A DNA stretch of 64,000 nt from Clostridium sp. OS1-26. GTDB lineage: Bacteria > Bacillota > Clostridia > Clostridiales > Clostridiaceae. Positions 7,084 to 17,187 of the stretch are shown here, piece after piece (the stretch's first letter is position 1; each line of letters starts with the position of its first letter). A program made the position numbers and the translations under genes. The DNA lies in contig NZ_CP133264.1 in assembly GCF_030915445.1 (NCBI RefSeq), positions 4,249,208 to 4,313,207 of the forward strand. Direction: 5' to 3'. Under the pieces are notes generated by a model that saw only the letters and a list, made by a program, of their open reading frames with translations, was not told where the DNA came from and ran no database searches.

Positions 7084-8307
7084 ATGAGCGGAGAGAAGGA
7101 TCAACAAAGAATTTCAAAAAATGCAGCACTATATTTTTATACTATAGCATTTTATTATATATCCTTGGGAGCTTTTAGTATGCTTCAAGGAATATACATA
7201 AAAGAGTTAAATTTAGGAGAAAGCTTTCTAGGTTTAATATTAAGTTCAAGAATATTAGCTACAGCGGCATTTTCAATTCCAGCTGCTGTAATTGTTAATC
7301 GATGGGGAAAGAAAAAGGCCATACTTCTTGGAGTGTTTTTAGTTCCTGTAACATCAATGCTTCAAGGATATTTTGAAAATAGTTGGCTAATGATAATATT
7401 TGCTGTTATACAGGGATGTGCCATGGCCTTTTTAATGGTGGCAGAGGGGCCTTTTTTTATGGAAAATGGAACTCCAAATAACAGGTTAAAACTTTTTAGT
7501 TATTCTTTTGCAGATAACGTTTTTGCAACTATGATAGGGTACTTTATTTTTGGACATGTTTCTGAAAAGCTGAATATAGTTATGGGCTCTATAGTTTCTC
7601 TAAAATATTCAATAGTTTTCTCTGCTGTGATGGGCCTAATAGCTTGTATATTTGCAGCAATGATTAAAGATAATAAAATAACAACTCAGAAAGCAGAAAG
7701 TAATTTTTATAAGAATGCTGTAAGTATTATAAAAGAGAAAGGTCCACTAAAATTTGTTATATATAACTTTATAATAGGTTTTGGCGCAGGTCTTGTAGTG
7801 CCATATTTTAATGTATATTTGAAGTACAAAGTAAATGCAAGTACAGATCAAATAGGAATAATTATGTCTTTAGCTCAGGCAGCGATGGGAATAGGGGGAC
7901 TTATAACACCTATAATGGCACAGAAATATGGAAAGGTTAAGACTATAATAGTCTGTCAAATAGTTTCTGTTCCGTTTTTAATGCTTATAGCAATACCGCC
8001 ATCATTAATAGTTGTATCACTTGCACTATTTGTCAGGAATGCTTTAATGAATATGTCAGGACCTATAGTAAATAATATGGCTATGGAATTAGTACAAGAA
8101 CATCAAAGATCTGCTTTCGCAAGTATAAATAATATATCTAGTAATTTGAGCCGAGCATTAAGTGCGGTTATAGCGGGATTTATAATGAAATATTTCACTA
8201 ACGGATATGAGATACCATACTTTATAACTGCTGTTATGTATGTTGCAGCCACATTATACTTTTATAAGTCTTTTAAGACCTTTGAAACTAAGGCTAAGCA
8301 GCTTTAA
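7084..8307 (+). CDS. MFS transporter
   Basis: 407 aa, ATG behind AAGGTGA. Twelve hydrophobic segments in two six-helix halves are separated by a basic cytoplasmic loop near residues 198-220. The first inter-helix loop has the MFS signature form (NRWGKKKA), repeated in the second half as AQKYGKVK. Substrate cannot be assigned; drug or metabolite efflux is the usual role for this size class. No regulator is adjacent. The stop codon is followed within 20 bases by a family A repeat. Confidence 0.85.
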   Translation: MSGEKDQQRISKNAALYFYTIAFYYISLGAFSMLQGIYIKELNLGESFLGLILSSRILATAAFSIPAAVIVNRWGKKKAILLGVFLVPVTSMLQGYFENSWLMIIFAVIQGCAMAFLMVAEGPFFMENGTPNNRLKLFSYSFADNVFATMIGYFIFGHVSEKLNIVMGSIVSLKYSIVFSAVMGLIACIFAAMIKDNKITTQKAESNFYKNAVSIIKEKGPLKFVIYNFIIGFGAGLVVPYFNVYLKYKVNASTDQIGIIMSLAQAAMGIGGLITPIMAQKYGKVKTIIVCQIVSVPFLMLIAIPPSLIVVSLALFVRNALMNMSGPIVNNMAMELVQEHQRSAFASINNISSNLSRALSAVIAGFIMKYFTNGYEIPYFITAVMYVAATLYFYKSFKTFETKAKQL

Positions 8308-8321
8308 CTTACAGGGAAAAA

Positions 8322-8380
8322 GCTGAAAGTTAACTCATACAACCGGATATGCTTCCAAGCTTCAGTACGGCAAAAACTTA
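8322..8380. repeat. Dispersed repeat family A, half copy (A1)
   Basis: GAAAGTTAACTCATACAACC, then CGGATATGCTTCCAAGCTTC: the same order of blocks as the left arm of the complete copy at 56041. It lies directly after the MFS gene. Confidence 0.6.
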
Positions 8381-8487
8381 AAATTAATATAGTAAAAGTA
8401 TAAACTAGAAGGTGAAAATGTTATATAATATAGTTTGATACAAAAAATATAGCAATAAAAATCCACTTAAGTCAAAGGAGCAGGAAA

Positions 8488-8640
8488 ATGTCAGATAAAA
8501 ATATTGAAATGATGAAAAAAATAATTGAATCAAAAAAGAATAAAAGTTCTCAGCAAGGAGCTTTAAGACCAGAAAAAAATATTGGTGGAAGCAGAAAAGC
8601 TATTAAAAGTGGTAAAACAGGTGGCCTCTTTGATAAATAA
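8488..8640 (+). CDS. Small basic conserved-type protein
   Basis: 50 aa, ATG 8 bases after AAAGGAG. It begins MSDKNIEMMKKIIESKK and ends SGKTGGLFDK. Highly basic and Gly/Lys-rich, without membrane segment or cysteines. The shape (helical N-terminus, basic linker, conserved-looking GGLFDK end) recalls small clostridial proteins of unknown function. It has its own ribosome site and terminator, so it is very likely translated. Confidence 0.65.
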   Translation: MSDKNIEMMKKIIESKKNKSSQQGALRPEKNIGGSRKAIKSGKTGGLFDK

Positions 8641-8667
8641 AAAAACCCATAAAGGGTTTTTTTTATT
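8641..8667. terminator. Bidirectional terminator
   Basis: AAAACCC stem, short loop, AGGGTTTTTTTT. It serves the small basic protein on the plus strand and the convergent ABC-F gene on the minus strand. Confidence 0.8.
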
Positions 8668-10582
8668 TATCTATTTTTTGTGACTCAATTTTTTCAGCTA
8701 ATTCATTTAAATAGGTCCATCTTTCAATTGAATAATCAAGTTTCTCAGATAGCTCTTCCTTTTCAGATAATAGTTTTTGAAGAGCGGCATAGTCGCTTCC
8801 AGCAGAATTTATTTTATCATCGATATTCGCAATTTCATTTTCTAAGTTTGATATTATTTCATCTATTTCATCAAACTCTTTTTGCTCTTTATAAGTGAAC
8901 TTTAATGGTTTGTTCTTTTTTCTTTCTTCCTTATTTAGATCTTTATCTTCCTTTTTGGTGCTATCTTCTTTTTCATAGGCAGCTTCAGTTTTATACCTTT
9001 CCATATACTCAGAGTAATTACAAACGTAATGATCTATATTGCCATTACCATCAAAAACCAATAATTTTTCTGATACTTTATCTAAGAAATATCTATCGTG
9101 TGATACTACAATTACAGTACCTTCAAATTCTTCTAAATAGTCTTCCAGTATGGTTAAAGTCTGAATGTCTAGGTCATTGGTAGGTTCGTCTAGTATAAGT
9201 ACATTAGGTGCCTCCATAAGAGTTCTAAGCAATTGAAGCCTTCTTTTTTCTCCTCCAGAGAGCTTGGAAATTGGAGTCCACTGCATATAGGAATCAAATA
9301 GAAAATTTTCAAGCATTTTAGATGCACTTATGAGTTCACCTTCAGAATTCTTTATGAACTCGCCACCTTCTTTTACGTATTCGATCGCTCTTAAATTCCC
9401 ATCAACTTCTATACCTTCTTGAGAAAAATATCCTATCTTGACTGTGTCTCCAACTATAATTTCACCACTATCCGGTGGAATTTTTCCTATACATATATTA
9501 AGTAAAGTGGACTTTCCCATGCCATTAGGGCCTATTATACCAACTCTGTCACCTCTGGAAAAAATATAACTAAAATCTTTTATTAATGTACGTTCTCCAA
9601 AGCTTTTGCTTATATGGTCAACTTCCATTACCTTTTTACCAAGCCTTGTACTAGAAGCAGAGATTTCTATTTTATCTTTTACTATATCAATTTTATTATT
9701 TTGAAGCTCTTCGAATCTTTGGATTCTAGCCTTTTGTTTAGTGGTTCTAGCTTTAGCACCTCGCTTAATCCACTCAAGCTCTCTTCTTAAAGTATTTTGA
9801 CGTTTAGATTCAACAGCTTTTTCAAGCTCTTCTCTCTCTAGTTTCTTCTCTAAAAATGTACTATAGTTTCCAGCATAGCTATATATGTTTCCACTATGAA
9901 GCTCCCATATTTTATTTGTTACTCTATCCAAAAAATATCTATCGTGAGTTATCATAAGAAGAGAGGAGTTTCTGTTATTTAGATATCTCTCAAGCCATGC
10001 AACAGTGTCGTTATCAATATGGTTAGTAGGCTCATCTAAAATCAACAAATCTGAAGGCGTAATTAAAGCTGAAGCTAAGGCTATTCGCTTTTTCTGTCCT
10101 CCTGATAAGGTAGATATTTTAGCACTAAAATCATATATTCCAAGCTTAGTAAGTATTGTTTTAGCATCGCTTTCTAGCTGCCAGGCACTAAATGCGTCCA
10201 TTTGTGAAGTTAGATTTAAAAGCTTTCTTTGAAGGTCTTCATTCTTTTCATCTTGTTCTAAGGCTTTAACTGTGCCTTCATATTCTCTTAAAAGTCTCAT
10301 TACAGGAGTATCATCTTTAAAGATTTGCTCAATAACAGTAGCATTTTCATCAAAGAAGCTCTGTTGAGGTAAATAGCTAATTTTCAAGTTATTTGAAGAA
10401 ATTATATTTCCTTTTTCATATACTTCACTGCCAGCAATAATTCTAAGAAGAGTAGATTTTCCAGTACCATTTATACCTATGATACCTATTTTTTCACCTT
10501 CATTTATTGCAATAGATATGTTATTTAAAAGCACTTTTTCTCCATAGCTTTTATATATATTTTCTAAAGACATTAAATTCAT
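8663..10582 (-). CDS. ABC-F family ATPase (Uup/YdiF-like)
   Basis: 639 aa. Two ABC domains without membrane segments: Walker [10 protein letters not shown] (about 36) with LSGGQKKR (about 158), and Walker [10 protein letters not shown] (about 352) with LSGGEKRR (about 441). Both Walker B motifs end ILDEPTN. The linker between them is long and charged (about 240-310), and the C-terminus from about 535 is Lys/Glu-rich and predicted coiled coil, as in Uup. ABC-F proteins bind the ribosomal E site and resolve stalled or structured ribosomes; some confer antibiotic resistance. The C-terminal coiled coil favours the housekeeping Uup/YdiF type. Monocistronic. Confidence 0.9.
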   Translation of the reverse strand: MNLMSLENIYKSYGEKVLLNNISIAINEGEKIGIIGINGTGKSTLLRIIAGSEVYEKGNIISSNNLKISYLPQQSFFDENATVIEQIFKDDTPVMRLLREYEGTVKALEQDEKNEDLQRKLLNLTSQMDAFSAWQLESDAKTILTKLGIYDFSAKISTLSGGQKKRIALASALITPSDLLILDEPTNHIDNDTVAWLERYLNNRNSSLLMITHDRYFLDRVTNKIWELHSGNIYSYAGNYSTFLEKKLEREELEKAVESKRQNTLRRELEWIKRGAKARTTKQKARIQRFEELQNNKIDIVKDKIEISASSTRLGKKVMEVDHISKSFGERTLIKDFSYIFSRGDRVGIIGPNGMGKSTLLNICIGKIPPDSGEIIVGDTVKIGYFSQEGIEVDGNLRAIEYVKEGGEFIKNSEGELISASKMLENFLFDSYMQWTPISKLSGGEKRRLQLLRTLMEAPNVLILDEPTNDLDIQTLTILEDYLEEFEGTVIVVSHDRYFLDKVSEKLLVFDGNGNIDHYVCNYSEYMERYKTEAAYEKEDSTKKEDKDLNKEERKKNKPLKFTYKEQKEFDEIDEIISNLENEIANIDDKINSAGSDYAALQKLLSEKEELSEKLDYSIERWTYLNELAEKIESQKIDK

Positions 10583-10710
10583 GTAATCACGTATCCTTTC
10601 CTAACTGTATTAAAATCAAATACAATATAATTATTTAAACAACATATATAAAAGTATATTGCTAAAAAGAATTTTTTTCAATTAAATCATTATGAAAAGC
10701 ATAAATAATA

Positions 10711-10735
10711 AAAAGGGGTGAAGTCTACCCCTTTT
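10711..10735 (-). terminator. Terminator of the phosphorelay operon
   Basis: AAAAGGGGT stem closed by ACCCCTTTT. In the minus direction it is followed by TATTATTTAT. Lies 30 bases after the receiver gene. Confidence 0.75.
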
Positions 10736-10764
10736 CAATCTATTGAAATAGCACTTTCAATAGG

Positions 10765-11160
10765 TTAAGTTTCTATACCAGACGTATTTAAAATAGAGTT
10801 AATTCTATTTATAAGTTCCAGCTTTTTAACAGGTTTTTTTAAATAGTATTTTATTGATAACTTTTTTGCTTCTAGTATGCTATCAAGTTCGACTTTTTCT
10901 GTAAGAATAATTACAGGAATATTATTATATTTAGAATTCATTTTAAGATTTTCAATAAGTTTTAATCCATCTTCATTATGTAAAACTAAATCCATAATAA
11001 TTAAATCAACAGTTGTTCCAAATTCTTCTATTTTGCTAAACATACCCCATTCACTGCCTGCCTCCACTACAGTTGCACCTTCATGCTCAAGCATAATTTT
11101 AATTTGAAGTCTTATAGTACGCGAGTCTTCAACAATTAGCATTTTCTTACCATTAAGCAT
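10765..11160 (-). CDS. Stand-alone response-regulator receiver protein
   Basis: 131 aa from the ATG at 11160, which has GGAGG 8 bases upstream; a longer frame start at 11199 overlaps the previous gene and has no such site. A single CheY-like receiver: acidic pair at residues 11-12 (VEDS), phospho-acceptor Asp57 (IIMDL), Thr near 85 (LTEK) and Lys near 108 (LKKPVKK). There is no output domain, so it acts through protein contact or passes phosphate on. Third gene of a kinase-HPt-receiver operon; it probably receives phosphate from the HPt protein encoded immediately upstream. Confidence 0.85.
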   Translation of the reverse strand: MLNGKKMLIVEDSRTIRLQIKIMLEHEGATVVEAGSEWGMFSKIEEFGTTVDLIIMDLVLHNEDGLKLIENLKMNSKYNNIPVIILTEKVELDSILEAKKLSIKYYLKKPVKKLELINRINSILNTSGIET

Positions 11161-11182
11161 GTCCGAATCCTCCAATTTAATT

Positions 11183-11548
11183 CTAAAGTTCAATACCATT
11201 TTGATGAAAAAATTCTTTTATATCTTTTTCTGCTTCATTAAATAATTCATTAATGGTTTTTATTCCATAAGTGGATTGTTCATATTTATTGTTTTTTAAT
11301 TGGTTATCTAAGTTCAGGGAAGTATAGTATATATCTTTTATGTTAAGACTAATTGAGGTTCCTTTAATATTATGAAGTATTCTTTCTAGACTAGTATAAT
11401 CTTCTTTAGCACATAGAATTTCACTTTTGTATATGTTTTCCTTCATTTCTAAAAAGTATTCTGAGTACAAAGTGGATATTGTAGTTAAATCTACTTCCAT
11501 ATCATTAGCTAACTCATCAATATCATATCTACAAGATATAGTTTCCAT
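11183..11548 (-). CDS. Histidine phosphotransfer (HPt) protein
   Basis: 121 aa, ATG behind AGGAGG. Mostly helical, with the HPt signature ILHNIKGTS; His59 is the phosphorylated residue. Free-standing HPt proteins shuttle phosphate from the receiver of a hybrid kinase to a final response regulator. It lies between exactly these two partners, 14 bases after the kinase gene and 22 before the receiver, so the operon encodes a complete His-Asp-His-Asp relay. Confidence 0.85.
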   Translation of the reverse strand: METISCRYDIDELANDMEVDLTTISTLYSEYFLEMKENIYKSEILCAKEDYTSLERILHNIKGTSISLNIKDIYYTSLNLDNQLKNNKYEQSTYGIKTINELFNEAEKDIKEFFHQNGIEL

Positions 11549-11562
11549 ATATGCTGTTCCTC

Positions 11563-14232
11563 CTATGGTTTAATATATTTTATTTCCCATTTATTGAAGA
11601 TATCGCAGAGATTTTGAATTTTTACTGGTTTAGAAATATAATCATCCATACCAGAAGATAAACACTTTTCTCGGTCACCCTCCATGGCATTTGCGGTCAT
11701 TGCAACTATTATAGGGTGATATCCTAAAGTTGGTTCAAGTTTTCTAATAGCTTTTGTAGTATCAAAGCCATCTAACTCAGGCATTTGGCAATCCATAAAC
11801 ATTAATGAATACCTTTGCGTAGATAGCTTATCTAGCGCTTCTTTGCCATTGGAAGCAATGTCAACATTAACTCCAAGTTTCTTTAACTGCATAAAGGCAA
11901 GCTTTTGATTTATAGGATTATCCTCAACAAGTAAAACTTTACCTAGAGCTTCTTTTTCATAGTTATTATCAATAACATCTAACTTACTTATTTGGTTAAG
12001 CTTTAAAGACCTTAGTATGTTAGCATCCTTCAACTCTTCAGATGGATGCTTTTCTTTAGATATATTTAAGTATTCAAAGGTTATATTGAACTTAAAAGTA
12101 GTACCTTTACCAGGCGTGCTGTCTAGCATTATGTTACCTTTCATAAGGTCAATAATCCCTTTTGATATGGATAAACCAAGGCCAGTACCCCCAAATTTTC
12201 TTGTTGTAGAACCATCAGCTTGAACAAAAGGTTTAAATAATTTTTTGATTTTATCTGGGGCAATTCCAATACCTGTATCGCTAACTTCAAAATCAACTAC
12301 AGCATGATTTTCAGTTATTTTATTTAAAAAAGCTTTAATAATAACTTCTCCGTTGTTTGTAAATTTTATGGCGTTTCCTACTAAGTTCAATAAAACTTGA
12401 CGAAGTTTATCTCCATCACCTATAATTGTTGGAATTTCAGGAGAAACAAGTGTAACTAACGAAAGTTTTTTTTCATAGGCCTTAACAGACATAATATCAG
12501 CAACACTTTTTATAACAGAATTTAAATCAAACTCAAAGCAATTTAAAGTCATTTTACCAGCGTCAACTTTTGAATAATCTAATATATCATTTATTAGATT
12601 TAACAACAATCTGCCAGCATCGTCTATTAAAGAAACTATTTCTTTTTGTTTATCATTTAGTTGCGATTTTGCAAGTAATTCTGTCATACCAATTACAGCA
12701 TTCATAGGTGTTCTTATTTCATGAGACATATTAGCAAGAAAAATACTTTTTGCTGCATTTGCACTTTCAGCAGAATCTCTTGCCAGTATTAATTGATTTT
12801 CAACTTCCTTTAACTCAGTTATATCTTTAAATAACGCTATGCAATAGTTTTCTTCAGGACAATATGCAGATACAAGATAACATTTATTATTTATTGGCGA
12901 ACTTAACTCAAACTTAATTTTTTCACCATTAATTACAGTACGACTTAACAACTCTTTCCAGCTAACTATAGAATTTTCGAATTTTAATCCTATATCTTTA
13001 GCTTTTTTGCCAATAATATTTTCTTTTTCTATATCAATTATTTCTTCAAAGGCAGAATTAACTTCCATAAATATATAATCAACAGGTTCTTCTTCATTAT
13101 AAATAACTTTACAATAAACAAAGCCATCAACTAAACTTTCAAAAAGATGTCTATACTTATGTTCACTTTTTTGTAATTTACACTGAAATAATTCTAATGC
13201 TTCTAACATAGTATTTGATATATTCATTAAATAACCTAATTCATCTTGCCTGTTACTTGGAAATCTAATGGACAAATCCTTACTTTTTGAAATTTTTTTG
13301 GCAATATCACTAAAAGATTTTATAGGTGAAAGCACAGATTTCTCTAAAAACATGAGAATGATTAAACACAATATCATGGCTATAACAAATATAGAAAATG
13401 TAAAAAATTTAATACTTGAAACACCTTGATTATATATTAGTCTTGGTGTAGTAGCTTTTAAAAGTAAAATTGGATTATTATTAATATCTTTAATTATTGA
13501 ATAACCGGAAATTTTATTCTCATCTAAAGCCTTAATAAAGACCTCTTGTCCGTTTTTTAAGTTGTCATAGGCATAGGAAAAGTCTTTAGGTAAAGAATTA
13601 TTATATATTTCTTTTATATCAAGAGATAAGCCAGTAGAATGTGATAATCTTTTTATTTCATCATAATTTAGATATTTGCTCATAACAACAACTCCCCTGC
13701 TAGACCCTGAACCATCACTATGTAATATAGATTTAGCAGCAATAAGTACAGGTCCCTGCGATGTCATAGTTATTCCGTTTATGTTATAGTTATTATTAAT
13801 AGTGCCTTTTAAAAAAATATCTGTTAAAACAATTTTTTTCAAGTCATCTGGAATATTTAATTCCTTTTTGTTTTCTAAATCATAGCCTTTGCTAAAAACT
13901 ATATTACCAGAGGAATTTATAAATATGATTGAATTAATACCTAATTGAGTAAAGGTAGAATCTCCTAAATTAGAACGAATATACTTATAATTGTTGTCCT
14001 CAATAAACTCATATGTATCATCCCAATTTGACCAATCACTTATAGAAGTATTAAGTGTAACAACATCATCTTTAAGTGTACTTATTGCTTGGTTAACATT
14101 ATTTTGTATATACTCATTTTCAAGGTGGGAAAAACCTCTTCCTATAATATTAGTGGAAATAACGTATAATAATAAAATTAAACATAAAAATGTAAAAGAT
14201 ATAATATAAATAGTTTTTTTACGCAAGCTCAT
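11563..14232 (-). CDS. Hybrid sensor histidine kinase (CHASE4-HAMP-PAS-HisKA-HATPase-REC)
   Basis: 889 aa, ATG behind AAGGAG. Membrane segments at about 8-30 and 272-296 flank an extracellular domain with a CHASE4-like SDWSNWDDTY (about 64-73). HAMP follows (297-350), then a PAS domain (about 360-475). The kinase core has MSHEIRTP with phospho-His504, an N box (NLVGNAIKFTN), DTGIGI and GGTGLGLS. The C-terminal receiver has VEDNPINQ and phospho-Asp814 (MDCQMPELDG). The ligand is unknown. First gene of the relay operon and divergent from dbpA. Such kinases often control development or motility in clostridia, but no target is visible here. Confidence 0.9.
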   Translation of the reverse strand: MSLRKKTIYIISFTFLCLILLLYVISTNIIGRGFSHLENEYIQNNVNQAISTLKDDVVTLNTSISDWSNWDDTYEFIEDNNYKYIRSNLGDSTFTQLGINSIIFINSSGNIVFSKGYDLENKKELNIPDDLKKIVLTDIFLKGTINNNYNINGITMTSQGPVLIAAKSILHSDGSGSSRGVVVMSKYLNYDEIKRLSHSTGLSLDIKEIYNNSLPKDFSYAYDNLKNGQEVFIKALDENKISGYSIIKDINNNPILLLKATTPRLIYNQGVSSIKFFTFSIFVIAMILCLIILMFLEKSVLSPIKSFSDIAKKISKSKDLSIRFPSNRQDELGYLMNISNTMLEALELFQCKLQKSEHKYRHLFESLVDGFVYCKVIYNEEEPVDYIFMEVNSAFEEIIDIEKENIIGKKAKDIGLKFENSIVSWKELLSRTVINGEKIKFELSSPINNKCYLVSAYCPEENYCIALFKDITELKEVENQLILARDSAESANAAKSIFLANMSHEIRTPMNAVIGMTELLAKSQLNDKQKEIVSLIDDAGRLLLNLINDILDYSKVDAGKMTLNCFEFDLNSVIKSVADIMSVKAYEKKLSLVTLVSPEIPTIIGDGDKLRQVLLNLVGNAIKFTNNGEVIIKAFLNKITENHAVVDFEVSDTGIGIAPDKIKKLFKPFVQADGSTTRKFGGTGLGLSISKGIIDLMKGNIMLDSTPGKGTTFKFNITFEYLNISKEKHPSEELKDANILRSLKLNQISKLDVIDNNYEKEALGKVLLVEDNPINQKLAFMQLKKLGVNVDIASNGKEALDKLSTQRYSLMFMDCQMPELDGFDTTKAIRKLEPTLGYHPIIVAMTANAMEGDREKCLSSGMDDYISKPVKIQNLCDIFNKWEIKYIKP

Positions 14233-14422
14233 TTTTTTCTCCTTGTGAAATAAATTGTAAATTAATAATCCTTTTGATTATAATTTATCATGTTTTTTTA
14301 TGCAAATGTACCGATGTATTGGGATAAAATTAATATAAACAGAGACTATTTTGATTTTGTATGGTACACTTATTTTTGCTAATCCTAATAAGTAGTAATA
14401 ATATATGACGTGAGGTAGAGAA

Positions 14423-15868
14423 ATGGTTGAATTAAATTTTAAATCCTTAGATATAAGTGAAGAAATATTAAAATCTTTAGAAATGCTTGGATATAAGCAT
14501 CCATCAGAAGTGCAAGCACAAGTTATACCGCTAGCACTTAAAGATAAGGACATAATAGTTAAATCTCAAACAGGAAGTGGAAAAACAGGGGCTTTTGCAA
14601 TTCCTATTTGTGAAAAGATAGAGATAGAAGAGAATAAGCCCCAAGTATTAGTGCTTACACCTACAAGAGAGCTTGCTATACAAGTAAAAGAAGATATAAA
14701 TAATATAGGGAGATTTAAAAGGATAAGGAGTGTTGCTGTTTTTGGTAAACAGCCAATTAGTGAACAAACAAGGCAATTAAAACAAAGAATTCACGTTATT
14801 GTGGGAACACCGGGAAGAACTTTAGATCATATCGAAAGAAAAAATATTGATTTAAGTGATGTGAAGTATCTAATAATAGATGAAGCTGATGAAATGCTAA
14901 ACATGGGATTTATTGAGCAAGTAGAAACAGTTATAAATGCTTTATCTAGAGATAGAATAACTATGCTGTTTTCTGCAACGATGCCAGAAGAAATTGAAAG
15001 GTTATGTCATAATTACATGATTAACCCCATTAATATAGAGATAAATCCTGAAAGTCTTACCGCAGAAAAAATACATCAGGTATACTATGAAGTTGAAAAT
15101 AACAAAAAGTTCAATCTTCTCAATAAATTGATATATACAGAAAGGCCAGATAGTTGTATTATTTTCTGCAGTACAAAAGACAACGTGGACAGTTTAACAC
15201 AAAGAATGCAAAGCAGGGATTATTCTTGTAATAAGCTACATGGAGGAATGCTTCAAAAGGATAGAATAGATACAATTCAAAAATTTAAAAGAGGCGAGTT
15301 TAGTTTCTTAATTGCTACAGATGTTGCAGCAAGAGGAATTGATGTAGAAAATATAACACATATTATAAATTATGATATACCTATGGAAAAAGAAAGTTAT
15401 GTTCATAGAATAGGAAGAACGGCTCGTGCTGGAAAGCAAGGAAGTGCAATAACTTTTGTGACTCCAAGTGAATATAGATTTTTAAGAGATATTGAGGATT
15501 ACATTGATCTAAATATAGATAAAGGTGAAGTACCTTCTGAAGAAGCTGTAGAGGAAGGAAAAAATATCTTTAATAAAAATGCTAGAAATAAGAAATCGTT
15601 AAAAGTTGACAAGAGTGATAAGTTAAACAAAGAAATCATGAAGTTGTACATAAATGCTGGAAAAAAGAAAAAAATAAGAGCAGGGGATATTGTTGGCGCA
15701 ATCACTAGCATAAATGGGGTTACAGCTGAAAATATCGGTATAATAGATATTCAAGATAACTTCTCTTATATTGATATATTAGATGGAAAGGGTAGAGTAG
15801 TACTTGATGCACTTCAACAAACTACTATAAAAGGTAAAAATGTTAGGGTGCAAAAAGCGACAAAATAA
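14423..15868 (+). CDS. dbpA: DEAD-box RNA helicase DbpA
   Basis: 481 aa, ATG behind GAGGTAG. All helicase motifs are present: Q motif around residues 4-27, SQTGSGKT (about 50), PTRELA, TPGR, DEADEM (about 153), FSATMP (about 183), ATDVAARGID and HRIGRTARAG. The last about 75 residues (from KLYINAGKKKKIRAGD) form the DbpA-type RNA-binding domain, which in E. coli DbpA and Bacillus YxiN binds hairpin 92 of 23S rRNA. The length matches YxiN. Role: late 50S subunit assembly. Monocistronic and divergent from the phosphorelay operon. Confidence 0.92.
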   Translation: MVELNFKSLDISEEILKSLEMLGYKHPSEVQAQVIPLALKDKDIIVKSQTGSGKTGAFAIPICEKIEIEENKPQVLVLTPTRELAIQVKEDINNIGRFKRIRSVAVFGKQPISEQTRQLKQRIHVIVGTPGRTLDHIERKNIDLSDVKYLIIDEADEMLNMGFIEQVETVINALSRDRITMLFSATMPEEIERLCHNYMINPINIEINPESLTAEKIHQVYYEVENNKKFNLLNKLIYTERPDSCIIFCSTKDNVDSLTQRMQSRDYSCNKLHGGMLQKDRIDTIQKFKRGEFSFLIATDVAARGIDVENITHIINYDIPMEKESYVHRIGRTARAGKQGSAITFVTPSEYRFLRDIEDYIDLNIDKGEVPSEEAVEEGKNIFNKNARNKKSLKVDKSDKLNKEIMKLYINAGKKKKIRAGDIVGAITSINGVTAENIGIIDIQDNFSYIDILDGKGRVVLDALQQTTIKGKNVRVQKATK

Positions 15869-16176
15869 AGTGAAGCTTACTTTAGGTGGGATTTTAGAAT
15901 CTATCGGATTGATTTACATAAATTAGAAATAATATTGGTGAATTATATATTTAAATTAAAATAAATAAAAAAAGTGTAACAAAATTTTCTAAATCAAAAA
16001 AATTTTTCATTTAACTATTGCGCATTATTTGATAATATGGTACTATGAATGCGTGCTAATAATTAAATTTAATATTGGCACAGAAAGAGATTTAATATGG
16101 TGAACAACATTTCCTCTTTTCAGGAATTTATTGTTATCAATTTTTAAATCTTATAATTAAAAGGAGGAATGTTGAA

Positions 16177-16347
16177 ATGGCAGATAAGACATTAGTATGT
16201 AAAGATTGTGGAAAAGAATTCGTATTTACAGAGGGCGAGCAAGCTTTCTACAAAGAAAAAGGATTTGAAAATGAGCCACAAAGATGTGCTGATTGTAGAA
16301 GAGCTAGAAAGCAACAAAACAACAGCAATAGAGGATTCAGAAGATAA
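16177..16347 (+). CDS. Small zinc-ribbon protein
   Basis: 56 aa, ATG behind AAGGAGG. Two CxxC pairs (CKDC at 8-11, CADC at 37-40) form a zinc ribbon, with EFVFTEGEQAFYKEKGF between them and a basic Arg/Asn-rich tail (RRARKQQNN). This small family is common in bacteria and often treated as a cold- or stress-linked nucleic-acid binder; the exact role is unknown. A leader of about 150 bases precedes it, holding an AAAGAG/CTCTTT inverted repeat (16085-16120), so post-transcriptional control is possible. Confidence 0.8.
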   Translation: MADKTLVCKDCGKEFVFTEGEQAFYKEKGFENEPQRCADCRRARKQQNNSNRGFRR

Positions 16348-16363
16348 TACATTTGGATGTATT

Positions 16364-16399
16364 AACCCTATAAGGTTTAAGCCTTATAGGGTTTTTTTG
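16364..16399 (+). terminator. Terminator of the zinc-ribbon gene
   Basis: Strong 12-bp stem AACCCTATAAGG with its complement, followed by TTTTTTT. Confidence 0.9.
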
Positions 16400-16511
16400 T
16401 ATTATGTGTCCAGTTAGTAGTAATTTGTTAAATAATTATTGGATTTTGTTAAATATTTAAGAAATTTTAAAAAAGTTATTGTAGTATTAAAAACATTTTT
16501 ATATAATGTTA

Positions 16512-16970
16512 TTAATTTTTAAATATTGCATTAATTAGCCGTACAATTTCATAGGCAATACCAGAAGCAATAAGTGGGCCAACAGGTACTCCGCCTAAGA
16601 GTGCTACACCTATAATAGATCCTAATATTACTCCATTTAAGACATCAACACTGCCTTTTAAGAAGCTAACCCCTTGAGCTGCTAGCATGACAACGGCTAC
16701 TCCTACAATAAATGATACAAGCCCATTAAGATTTAGAAGACTTTTTATGTTTGGAGTAAGTGAATTTTCAGCTTTAATTAATGGAACAAGCATCCACATC
16801 ATCAAAAATATCATTCCTATGTCCAGAAAGTATTTTTCGATGAAATATATGGATTTTTGATTATTGATAAGTGATACTACAAATATAACGAAAGCTGCAA
16901 TGGAGAGGTTTTTGTTTTTAGTAACAAAAGAGATGATAATTAGAAAAAATATCACAACTTTATAAAACAT
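16512..16970 (-). CDS. DUF441 family membrane protein
   Basis: 152 aa with four or five hydrophobic segments and hardly any soluble part. The C-terminal half carries the conserved-looking GVALLGGVPVGPLIASGIAY block (about 122-141) typical of DUF441 (YeaL/YtwI) proteins. Function is unknown; it is an inner-membrane protein widespread in Firmicutes and enterobacteria. Single gene, no partner visible. Confidence 0.8.
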   Translation of the reverse strand: MFYKVVIFFLIIISFVTKNKNLSIAAFVIFVVSLINNQKSIYFIEKYFLDIGMIFLMMWMLVPLIKAENSLTPNIKSLLNLNGLVSFIVGVAVVMLAAQGVSFLKGSVDVLNGVILGSIIGVALLGGVPVGPLIASGIAYEIVRLINAIFKN

Positions 16971-17187
16971 CAGTTACACCTTCAAAATGTTGCTTATGCT
17001 TATTATATTATTCTAAATTTATAAATTTGTTAACAAAAATTAGTGAAAGATAAAAAGATAAGTTAATAGATGATGGAGAAAATAACATGTAAAAGTTTTA
17101 CAGATAAACTGTTATAATAAAAATTAATATATGATATACTGTAATTACAATAATCTAATTTTACTATTGAAATATGGAGATGATAAC

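Noticed and set aside
17131..17187. N-terminal extension of ClpE
   Set aside because: No ribosome site; the zinc finger and GGAGATG point to 17188.
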